From the NCBI GenBank assembly GCA_903891735.1, contig CAITFQ010000002.1, positions 1-8,658 of the forward strand: a stretch of DNA of 8,658 nucleotides, written 5' to 3'. The translations under genes were made by a program, and so were the position numbers. Below the pieces are notes generated by a model. The model saw only the letters and a list, made by a program, of their open reading frames with translations, had not been told where the DNA came from and did no database searches. Of this stretch, positions 1-6,022 are shown in pieces; within the stretch, counting starts at the first letter, position 1, and every line of letters begins with the position of its first letter. The stretch is from Candidatus Uhrbacteria bacterium (lineage in GTDB: Bacteria; Patescibacteriota; Patescibacteriia; UBA9934).

Positions 1-2
1 GT

Positions 3-5
3 CAT
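3..5 (-). other. possible start codon of a next gene leaving the window
   Basis: One base after the stop of the glycosyltransferase gene there is an ATG on the minus strand at 5..3, followed by two more bases before the edge. The tight spacing matches other gene junctions here, so it may open a third gene of the same operon. Nothing of its protein is visible and there is no clear Shine-Dalgarno sequence in front of it. Confidence 0.25.
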
Positions 6-6
6 A

Positions 7-822
7 TTAGCGTCCAATTAATTGCCAAAAAATCTCAGGTGCAGTTCGTCTAACAGCTCGCCAAAACTTATGTTCTTGCAGTGTAATCAATATCACCGTA
101 AGTGGAAAGACAACCGTCGCTCGCCAAATCCTGCGCCATCTCTGCGGTTCTATGGTCAACCGCCACAACCATTCAAGTCCGAGCCTCTGCATCACCCGCG
201 GCGCCCTCCGCAATACGCCCCCAATCATCGCAAACGCCCCACCCACCCCAATCATCACCTGTGCCGAGTTTCTTTCGAGGTGACGAATAAACTTCTCCTG
301 TTTTCCTTGTCCGAGCCCAACAGCAATCACCTTCGGCTTCATCATTCTTACCTCATCGATAATCGAAGTTGGCGTCTTCCCTTCCCCATCTATGACACCA
401 GGATCAATAATCTTAATTACGAGCTGCGAATATCTTTTCCTAAGCTCGGCTGCAGCCTTCTCTGCCACCTCTCTCTCACCAATGAACAACATCGATTTCC
501 CGTTCTCAGCGCAAAGCTCAGCCAACATCTGTAGCGCCAACACTCCTGGCACTCTTCGCCGAATCACCTTATCGCTATCATCGTTTAAGGCCGCACTCGC
601 AAACCGCAACCCCACCCCATCCGGCAAATTCAAATCGAAGCTATTCAGCAACTCGGCGAACTTCGCATCACCTTTCGCAGCCAGCAAAAACTCTGGGTTC
701 GGCGTGCACACGAGCTTCGTCGTCGATACTTCACTACTACCGAGCCAAGTCGCCAACAACTCTTTCGTTCGCGCTTCGTCGATTACATCAATTCTTACAC
801 CCAATAAACTCACCGAGTTCAT
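7..822 (-). CDS. WecG/TagA/CpsF family glycosyltransferase
   Basis: This is a 271-residue GT26-family enzyme. The family transfers a sugar, typically N-acetylmannosamine or its uronic acid, from UDP onto a lipid-linked GlcNAc at the inner face of the membrane, in surface glycan or teichoic-acid-like synthesis. Visible family blocks are TPNPEFLL (40-47), NLPDGVGL (65-72), GLGQGKQEKF (169-178), GVGGAF (192-197) and LEWLWRL..EP.R (216-228). T40 and D68 match the Thr and Asp proposed as catalytic in bacterial TagA. Two departures are seen: the usual G-x-P-K-Q-E has G for P, and the usual GG(S/A)FD has Ala198 for Asp. The basic, aromatic C-terminal tail (about 225-271) fits peripheral membrane binding. 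I chose ATG 822 over a GTG start eight codons upstream because it forms an ATGA overlap with the preceding gene and leaves the standard family N-terminus. Donor and acceptor sugars cannot be told from sequence. Confidence 0.9.
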   Translation of the reverse strand: MNSVSLLGVRIDVIDEARTKELLATWLGSSEVSTTKLVCTPNPEFLLAAKGDAKFAELLNSFDLNLPDGVGLRFASAALNDDSDKVIRRRVPGVLALQMLAELCAENGKSMLFIGEREVAEKAAAELRKRYSQLVIKIIDPGVIDGEGKTPTSIIDEVRMMKPKVIAVGLGQGKQEKFIRHLERNSAQVMIGVGGAFAMIGGVLRRAPRVMQRLGLEWLWRLTIEPQRWRRIWRATVVFPLTVILITLQEHKFWRAVRRTAPEIFWQLIGR

Positions 823-1226
823 ATCCCCCGCCACAACACCACACACAAACCGCCCAAAAAGTCGTCCAGCAAATCTTTCATCGTATCAGTCACACTTGTC
901 TGCGCAATCTTCCAGCCGAAATTTGGGTTCATTACATGATCGCAGAAAAATTCGTAACCTTCCCACATCACCCCAATCATCATGACAAAACCAACTACTA
1001 AGAAAAAATAAAATAACCGGCGCACCCAAGTTTTTTTGCTTTTAAAAGTTACTTGCTTAACCTGATCATCAAACATGGCAAAGGCCAACAACCCCATCGC
1101 TACGCCGCCACCAAAATGCATGAAAATATCGTAGCCCGGGTACCAGGAATATAAAGCGACGATGCCCAAAATATGGAAAAACGCTACCCACGCGACTGCT
1201 TTGGCTGCCTGTTTATAAGTCGTCAT
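819..1226 (-). CDS. small integral membrane protein, VanZ/DUF2238-like
   Basis: The protein has 135 residues and about four hydrophobic segments, near residues 9-27, 33-52, 70-92 and 115-132. Acidic and histidine residues sit within or beside the membrane spans: D33 and H37 in YDIFMHFGGG, E89 and E92 in MWEGYEFF, and D114, D118, D121 and D122 in the last segment. This pattern resembles the VanZ-like and DUF2238 (YjdF) membrane families, but I give no biochemical function. ATG 1226 is preferred over an in-frame TTG at 1235 because that TTG begins on the last base of the TATAAT box and would lie upstream of the transcript start. The gene ends in TGA overlapping the glycosyltransferase start by four bases (ATGA), so the two are probably translationally coupled and co-transcribed. 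A role near surface-glycan assembly is guilt by association only. Confidence 0.8.
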   Translation of the reverse strand: MTTYKQAAKAVAWVAFFHILGIVALYSWYPGYDIFMHFGGGVAMGLLAFAMFDDQVKQVTFKSKKTWVRRLFYFFLVVGFVMMIGVMWEGYEFFCDHVMNPNFGWKIAQTSVTDTMKDLLDDFLGGLCVVLWRGI

Positions 1227-1234
1227 ACTGGCCA

Positions 1235-1263
1235 ATTATACAGGTAAATTTTAGCAGCAGCAA
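1235..1263 (-). promoter_or_regulatory. sigma-70/A-type promoter of the membrane protein-glycosyltransferase operon
   Basis: On the minus strand a perfect TATAAT (1240..1235) follows TTGCTG (1263..1258) at exactly 17 bp. The predicted transcript start is about 1228, only two bases before ATG 1226, so the message would be essentially leaderless. No Shine-Dalgarno sequence is available to it. Confidence 0.65.
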
Positions 1264-1266
1264 GCC

Positions 1267-1295
1267 TTGACGCCAACTTATTAGCACTCTATACT
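1267..1295 (+). promoter_or_regulatory. sigma-70/A-type promoter of clpB
   Basis: TTGACG (1267-1272, five of six consensus bases) and TATACT (1290-1295, five of six) are separated by 17 bp. The predicted start is about 1302, giving a 5' leader of about 150 nt. The CIRCE operator covers the end of the spacer, the -10 box and the start site, the arrangement expected for repression by HrcA. Confidence 0.75.
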
Positions 1296-1307
1296 TATGA
1301 GTGCTAA
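1281..1307 (+). promoter_or_regulatory. CIRCE operator (HrcA binding site)
   Basis: A perfect inverted repeat, TTAGCACTC, nine bases, GAGTGCTAA, matches the CIRCE consensus in both arms and in spacer length. CIRCE is the operator of the heat-shock repressor HrcA, whose activity depends on GroEL. Its position over the -10 box of the clpB promoter argues that clpB is a HrcA-repressed heat-shock gene in this organism. No hrcA gene is in the window. Confidence 0.95.
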
Positions 1308-1374
1308 CGAGACTTTTTACAAAACTTTCTAGTTTGCGGCTAGTTTCGATGAACAACAAACAAAGCTTCTGAGG

Positions 1375-1390
1375 CTTAGGTAATCCTAAG
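1375..1390 (+). other. small hairpin in the clpB 5' leader
   Basis: CTTAGG (1375-1380) and CCTAAG (1385-1390) are perfect complements around a TAAT loop, giving a 6-bp stem in the untranslated leader. It has no T-run after it, so it is not a terminator. It lies directly between two seven-residue ORFs (1349-1372 and 1391-1414). Any regulatory role is speculative. Confidence 0.45.
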
Positions 1391-1433
1391 ATGAGGAAGT
1401 TTGTGCAGTTGTGAGTCGAAAATAGACCAAAAT

Positions 1434-1439
1434 AGGAAG
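1434..1439 (+). promoter_or_regulatory. probable ribosome binding site of clpB
   Basis: AGGAAG lies 12 bases before ATG 1452 (15 before ATG 1455). This is somewhat far, but it is the only purine-rich site in range and supports starting at 1452 rather than at the in-frame TTG 1401. The same AGGAAGTTT string also occurs at 1394-1402, where it falls only one base before that TTG. Confidence 0.45.
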
Positions 1440-1451
1440 TTTTACTTGAAT

Positions 1452-4103
1452 ATGATGCCTAACAACTTCACCAGTAAATCAAATCAAGCCATGCAAGCTG
1501 CCCAGATGATTGCCGCCGACAACGGCCAGCATGGCATCGAACCCATTCACCTGCTCGCTGCCCTCTTGGCTGACGACGACGGCTTGGTGCTGACCATCAT
1601 GGGCAAACAGGGATCGCCTATTCACGCTATTCAAACCGACGTCGTCCGCGTCCTGGAAACCATCCCTCGTCATGCGAGCGTCGAACAGCCTATTCCCGGT
1701 CAAATCTTCCTCACCCCGCCGCTCGCCCACGTCATCGAAAACGCCATTGCCGTCACCAAGCAATTCGGCGACGAATACGTTTCCACCGAACATCTATTCC
1801 TTGCCCTCCTCACCGAAAAAATGTGCGGCCAGCTTTTGCATAATCATGGCGTCACCGTAGAAGACATCATGAAGACGTTAAAAGAAATTCGCGGCAATAG
1901 CAAGATCGACAGCCCGGATCCAGAAAAGAAAAAACAGGCGCTCGAGAAATACAGCATTAACTTAACCGAACTCGCTCGCCAGGGCAAACTCGATCCGGTC
2001 ATCGGTCGCGATGAAGAAATTCGCCGCGTCATGCAAGTACTGTCCCGCCGCACTAAAAATAATCCTGTTCTCATCGGCGAGGCTGGTGTCGGCAAAACTG
2101 CTATCATTGAAGGCCTGTCACAACGCATTGTCGCCGGCGACGTCCCCGAATCGCTCAAAGACAAAGAAATCATGTCGCTCGATCTCGGCGCTATGGTTGC
2201 CGGTACCAAATTCCGCGGTGAATTTGAAGAACGCTTAAAAGGCGTCGTCAACGAAATCAATGCCAGCGCCGGCAAGTACATCTTGTTTATCGACGAAATC
2301 CATATGCTGGTCGGTGCCGGTCACGGCGAAGACGCCCCAATGGACGCTAGCAACTTGCTGAAACCCGCCTTGGCTCGCGGTGAACTGCGCGTCGTCGGTG
2401 CCACCACCACTAAAGAATATCAACGCCACATTGAAAAAGACCAAGCGCTCGAACGCCGCTTCCAACCCATCATGGTCAACGAACCCTCCGTGCCCGACAC
2501 CATCGCCATTCTCCGCGGCATCAAGGAACGCTACGAAATCCACCACGGCGTACGTATCGCCGACACCGCCATCATCGCTGCGGCCGAATTAAGCGCGCGC
2601 TACATTACTGACCGCCAATTGCCTGACAAGGCCGTGGATCTCATCGACGAAGCTGCCTCGGCTTTACGTTTGCAAATCGACTCCATGCCCGAAGAACTCG
2701 ATCGCTTGAAGCGCGACGAAATGCGTTTGCAAATCGAGCGCCAAGCCTTACTCAAAGAAGAAGACAAACCATCTAAAACTCGCCTCAAAGCCATTGAACG
2801 CCAGATTGCGGACCTCAAAGAACAATCAAGCGCACTCGAAATCGCTTGGGGCTCGGAAAAGAAATTAATCGAAGACATTCGCGCCGCCAAAAACGCGACC
2901 GATAAACTAATGAGCGAAGCTGAATTTGAAGAACGCCGCGGCAATTTACAGCGCGTGGCGGAAATTCGTTACGGCCAAATCCCTGCCCAGCGCGAAGCTC
3001 TCACCAAAACTGAGGCCGACTTGAAGGTACTTCAGCAACAACGCGGCTTATTGAAAGAAGTCGTCGGCGAAGAAGACATTGCCGCCGTCGTTGGCCGTTG
3101 GACCCATATTCCCGTCTCAAAAATGCTGGAAGGCGAATTGAGCAAACTGGCCCGCATGGAAGAAGCTCTGCAAAAGCGAGTCATCGGCCAAGCCGAAGCA
3201 ATCCAGGCTGTCAGCAACGCCTTACGCCGCGCCCGCGCTGGCATCAGCGAAGCCAAGCGCCCGATCGGCTCCTTCATCTTCATGGGACCGACCGGCGTCG
3301 GCAAAACCGAACTCGCCAAAGCCCTAGCCGAGTTCATGTTCAATGACGAAAAATCGCTCATCCGCCTGGATATGAGCGAGTACATGGAGCGCCACTCGAT
3401 GAGTAAAATGATCGGTTCGCCGCCCGGCTACGTCGGCTACGAAGAGGCCGGCCAATTAACGGAAAAAATCCGCAAGCATCCTTACTCCGTCGTCCTGTTC
3501 GACGAAATTGAAAAAGCTCATCCCGACGTCTTCAATCTGCTCTTGCAGATTCTTGACGATGGCCACATCACGGACGCCAAGGGCCGCCAAGTCAACTTCA
3601 AAAATACCCTGCTCATCATGACGAGCAACATCGGCAGCGACGTCATTCTCACCAATCAACAAAAATCCAGTCTCGGCTTTCACGACGACAGCCTGAAGAT
3701 CGACGACGACACGAACAACAAAGTCACTGAACTCCTCAAAGAACATTTCCGTCCGGAGTTCTTAAACCGCCTCGATGAAACCATCATCTTCCACTCGCTC
3801 AGCAAAGACCAGATTGCGGAAGTAGTCGAACTGCAAATCAAGCAGGTCACCAGCCGCCTTAAAGAAGAGCGTGGCCTCAACCTCAAAGTCACCGCCCGGG
3901 CCAAGCAACTCCTCGCCAACCGCGGCTACGACCCCCAGTACGGCGCGCGCCCCTTAAAGCGCGTCATTCAATCGCTCATTCTCGATCCGCTGGCCATGAA
4001 GATTATTCAAGGCGCCATCACCGACTCTTCGTCGCTGACGATTGATGCCGATAAGAAAACGGAGCTCATCGAGCTCCGCCTCAAAGAACCAGTTACTTCT
4101 TAA
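1452..4103 (+). CDS. clpB: Hsp100 AAA+ disaggregase, ClpB type with a ClpC-like LGF loop
   Basis: The protein has 883 residues, numbered here from ATG 1452. ClpB is a hexameric ATPase that threads aggregated proteins through its pore together with DnaK/DnaJ/GrpE. In order: Clp N-domain (about 1-145); first AAA+ module with Walker A GEAGVGKT (209-216), pore-loop aromatic F254 and Walker B ILFIDE (277-282); a full-length coiled-coil middle domain (about 400-525) including YGQIP (507-511); second AAA+ module with GPTGVGKT (612-619), pore loop GSPPGYVGY (655-663), VLFDE (681-685), TSNIGS (724-729), Arg-finger region RPEFLNR (767-773) and sensor-2 GAR (831-833). All ATPase residues look intact. 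The long middle domain says ClpB. However, Leu-Gly-Phe at 741-743 sits where ClpA/ClpC carry the ClpP-docking loop. The family N-terminus and the purine-rich site support ATG 1452; TTG 1401 would add 17 unrelated residues. Expression is probably controlled by HrcA through the upstream CIRCE. Confidence 0.95.
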   Translation: MMPNNFTSKSNQAMQAAQMIAADNGQHGIEPIHLLAALLADDDGLVLTIMGKQGSPIHAIQTDVVRVLETIPRHASVEQPIPGQIFLTPPLAHVIENAIAVTKQFGDEYVSTEHLFLALLTEKMCGQLLHNHGVTVEDIMKTLKEIRGNSKIDSPDPEKKKQALEKYSINLTELARQGKLDPVIGRDEEIRRVMQVLSRRTKNNPVLIGEAGVGKTAIIEGLSQRIVAGDVPESLKDKEIMSLDLGAMVAGTKFRGEFEERLKGVVNEINASAGKYILFIDEIHMLVGAGHGEDAPMDASNLLKPALARGELRVVGATTTKEYQRHIEKDQALERRFQPIMVNEPSVPDTIAILRGIKERYEIHHGVRIADTAIIAAAELSARYITDRQLPDKAVDLIDEAASALRLQIDSMPEELDRLKRDEMRLQIERQALLKEEDKPSKTRLKAIERQIADLKEQSSALEIAWGSEKKLIEDIRAAKNATDKLMSEAEFEERRGNLQRVAEIRYGQIPAQREALTKTEADLKVLQQQRGLLKEVVGEEDIAAVVGRWTHIPVSKMLEGELSKLARMEEALQKRVIGQAEAIQAVSNALRRARAGISEAKRPIGSFIFMGPTGVGKTELAKALAEFMFNDEKSLIRLDMSEYMERHSMSKMIGSPPGYVGYEEAGQLTEKIRKHPYSVVLFDEIEKAHPDVFNLLLQILDDGHITDAKGRQVNFKNTLLIMTSNIGSDVILTNQQKSSLGFHDDSLKIDDDTNNKVTELLKEHFRPEFLNRLDETIIFHSLSKDQIAEVVELQIKQVTSRLKEERGLNLKVTARAKQLLANRGYDPQYGARPLKRVIQSLILDPLAMKIIQGAITDSSSLTIDADKKTELIELRLKEPVTS

Positions 4104-4599
4104 AGTTAGCCATCGCCTCGACGATCAGACTTTTAGCTGCTGCCGCGTCTTGCCAACCCTCAATCTTGGTCATCTTCTTCTCGAGCACCTTATAAGTCTC
4201 AAAGAAGAAAGCAATCTCCGCCTTCAAGTGTTCGTTAACGTCGGCCAAATCATTGATGTGCTTAAAGCGCACGTCGTCTTTGGCGACCGCCAAAATCTTT
4301 TCATCTTGGCCCTTGTCGTCGCTCATGACGAGCACACCAACTGGACGGACGTCGACGGCCACGCCTGGGAACAACGGATTGCTAACCATCACTAGAACAT
4401 CAAGGGGATCGCCATCACCACCCAAAGTCTCCGGGAAAAAACCGTAGTCACAAGGATAAAACATTGGCGCAAACAAGACACGGTCGAGCTTGACGATTCC
4501 CTGCTCGTGATCAAATTCGTATTTATTCTGGCTGCCACGGGGCACTTCAATCACCGCCTGACAAACTTCTGGGGCCTTGCTACCAATGCTCAAGTTCAT
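4093..4599 (-). CDS. ppa: inorganic pyrophosphatase, family I
   Basis: This 168-residue cytoplasmic enzyme splits pyrophosphate to two phosphates, pulling polymerase and activation reactions forward. The family signature D-G-D-P-L-D-V is at 62-68. Counterparts of the E. coli active-site residues are visible: E18, K26, E28, R40, Y52, D62, D64 and D67, D94, D99 and K101 in MSDDKGQDEK, and Y136-K137 in FFETYKVLEKK. Length is typical of bacterial family I enzymes, which form hexamers and use magnesium. The site looks complete, so I expect activity. Translation starts at ATG 4599 with no evident Shine-Dalgarno sequence. The 3' end overlaps the 3' end of clpB, read from the other strand, by 11 bp. 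Confidence 0.95.
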   Translation of the reverse strand: MNLSIGSKAPEVCQAVIEVPRGSQNKYEFDHEQGIVKLDRVLFAPMFYPCDYGFFPETLGGDGDPLDVLVMVSNPLFPGVAVDVRPVGVLVMSDDKGQDEKILAVAKDDVRFKHINDLADVNEHLKAEIAFFFETYKVLEKKMTKIEGWQDAAAAKSLIVEAMANFKK

Positions 4600-4624
4600 A
4601 ATTGAAAATTAATTCGCTGCCGCT

Positions 4625-4653
4625 ATCATATGGTATAATGCAGACCTATGCAA
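4625..4653 (-). promoter_or_regulatory. candidate promoter of ppa
   Basis: On the minus strand TATGAT (4630..4625, five of six consensus bases) follows TTGCAT (4653..4648) at 17 bp. The predicted transcript start is about 4618, giving a leader of about 19 nt. The -35 box lies over the first codons of the divergent gene, so the two promoters occupy the same DNA. The -35 match is weak. Confidence 0.4.
4631..4639 (+). promoter_or_regulatory. extended -10 promoter of the secreted protein operon
   Basis: TGGTATAAT is a perfect extended -10 (TGnTATAAT). No good -35 box is found at 16-18 bp, which an extended -10 can tolerate. The predicted start is about 4646, two bases before ATG 4648, so the transcript would be nearly leaderless. 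Confidence 0.65.
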
Positions 4654-6021
4654 CGACTTTTGGCTACTTTGGCTCTCAGCAGCCTAATTTTAACCCCTCT
4701 CTCGTCAGCTCTGGCTTTTGACCCTAATTATATTATCTCCGACGACGACCTGACCAACCCCTTCGCCCTAGATCGTAACCAAATCCAGGCTTATCTCGAC
4801 CGCGGCTATCTCGGTACCTACCGCACGACGGACAGTGCTGGTGTCATGCGCTATGCCGCCGACATCATTCTCCGTTCCGCCCAAAGCGCTGGCGTTAGCC
4901 CCAAATTCCTGCTCGTCCTCTTACAAAAAGAACAAAGCTTAGTTGAAGACACGGCCCCAACCCAAAACCAACTCGACTGGGCCACCGGTTACGGCGTTTG
5001 TGACGACTGCTCCAAAAGCGACTCAGCCCTGGCCCGTTGGCAAGGCTTTGGCAAACAGGTCAATTCCGCCGCTCTCCAATTTAGCGAAGGCTACTTAGCC
5101 GATATTGCCGCTAACGGCAAAACCGCTGGAAAATACGGGCCTGATCTGGCTGTCAAAATTGACAGCACCACCGTCACTCCAGCTAACGCCGCCACCGCCG
5201 CTCTCTACGCCTACACCCCCCACCTCCACGGCAACCAAAACTTTGCCGCTATTTGGGACCGCTGGTTCGGCCAAAACTACCCTGACGGTTCGCTCCTGCA
5301 AGCTGTCGGCAGCGCTGGCGTCTACTTAATCCAAGACGGTTATCGTCGTCCCATTACCAGCCACAGCGCCCTCACTTCGCGCTTTAATGCCGCCAACATT
5401 ATTCAGGTCAGCCAAACCATTCTCAACAATTATCCAGACGGCACGCCTATCTCCTTCCCCAACTATTCGCTACTCGAGGACGAAGAAAGCAATATCTATC
5501 TCTTAGTTGACGATACTTTACGTAAAATCGCCAGCGACGACGTCTTCAACTCCATCGGTTTCTCGAGCGACGAAATTGTTAACATCACTGACACCGAACG
5601 TGACGGCTATACCATGGGCGACGATATTACCAGCAGCACCATTGCGCCAACCGGCCAGCTCTATCAACTCAAAACTAACAAGGCTATTTATTACGTCCGT
5701 GACGGTGTCCGCCAAGTTATTGTCGACCCGGCCATTCTCGCCGCCCGCTTCCCTAACCAAACGCCGACCCCCGTCGACTCGGTCGTCATCGAGCAATACA
5801 AAGAAGGCAAAGCACTTCTATTACCAGACGGCAACCTCGTCAAAGGCGCCACTGATCCGACAGTTTACGTCATCACCGGCGGCATGCGCCGGGCTATCGA
5901 TAGCGAAGCCACTTTCTTAGGCTTTGGCTGGTCGTGGAGCAACATCCTCACCATTAGCGACGAAGCTCTAGCCCTGCACCCACTCGGCGCCGTGCTATCT
6001 GCTAATTCAGCCGCTAAATAA
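4648..6021 (+). CDS. exported protein with lysozyme-like domain and four C-terminal repeats
   Basis: The protein has 457 residues. Residues 1-23 form a signal peptide: basic start, hydrophobic core and an ALA cleavage site before FDP. Residues about 24-210 are helical and look lysozyme- or transglycosylase-like. E95 in LLQKEQSL is the candidate catalytic acid, and C118 and C121 could form a disulfide outside the cytoplasm. Residues about 212-457 hold four divergent repeats of about 58-64 residues, beginning near 212, 270, 334 and 392. Each has a short 'G-x-L' strand, then a 'Y-L-I-x-x-G-x-R-R-x-I' unit (VYLIQDGYRRPI, IYLLVDDTLRKI, IYYVRDGVRQVI, VYVITGGMRRAI). I have seen similar repeats in Patescibacteria and actinobacteria but cannot name the family. 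A wall-binding or wall-cutting protein is the best inference. The gene starts at the end of its own promoter and is followed after one base by the next gene. Confidence 0.85.
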   Translation: MQRLLATLALSSLILTPLSSALAFDPNYIISDDDLTNPFALDRNQIQAYLDRGYLGTYRTTDSAGVMRYAADIILRSAQSAGVSPKFLLVLLQKEQSLVEDTAPTQNQLDWATGYGVCDDCSKSDSALARWQGFGKQVNSAALQFSEGYLADIAANGKTAGKYGPDLAVKIDSTTVTPANAATAALYAYTPHLHGNQNFAAIWDRWFGQNYPDGSLLQAVGSAGVYLIQDGYRRPITSHSALTSRFNAANIIQVSQTILNNYPDGTPISFPNYSLLEDEESNIYLLVDDTLRKIASDDVFNSIGFSSDEIVNITDTERDGYTMGDDITSSTIAPTGQLYQLKTNKAIYYVRDGVRQVIVDPAILAARFPNQTPTPVDSVVIEQYKEGKALLLPDGNLVKGATDPTVYVITGGMRRAIDSEATFLGFGWSWSNILTISDEALALHPLGAVLSANSAAK

Positions 6022-6022
6022 T

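Noticed and set aside
823..846. GTG-type start eight codons upstream for the glycosyltransferase
   Set aside because: The extra residues are not part of the family N-terminus, and ATG 822 gives an ATGA coupling with the gene before it.
22..985. Plus-strand open frames of up to about 200 codons opposite the glycosyltransferase
   Set aside because: Translations are low-complexity Ser/Pro/Asn-rich, and the minus-strand gene explains the region.
1227..1235. TTG 1235 as the start of the membrane protein
   Set aside because: It begins on the last base of the -10 box, upstream of the predicted transcript start; ATG 1226 fits the promoter.
1401..1451. TTG 1401 as the clpB start, adding 17 residues
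   Set aside because: The added residues do not look like Hsp100 N-termini, AGGAAG is only one base from that TTG, and ATG 1452 gives the family start.
1479..4095. Several open frames of 60-145 codons antisense to or out of frame with clpB
   Set aside because: All lie inside a convincing conserved gene, have no family features, and are expected by-products of its codon pattern.
4602..4607. TTGAAA as the -35 box of the secreted protein promoter
   Set aside because: It lies 26 bases from the -10 box, too far; the extended -10 is the better explanation.
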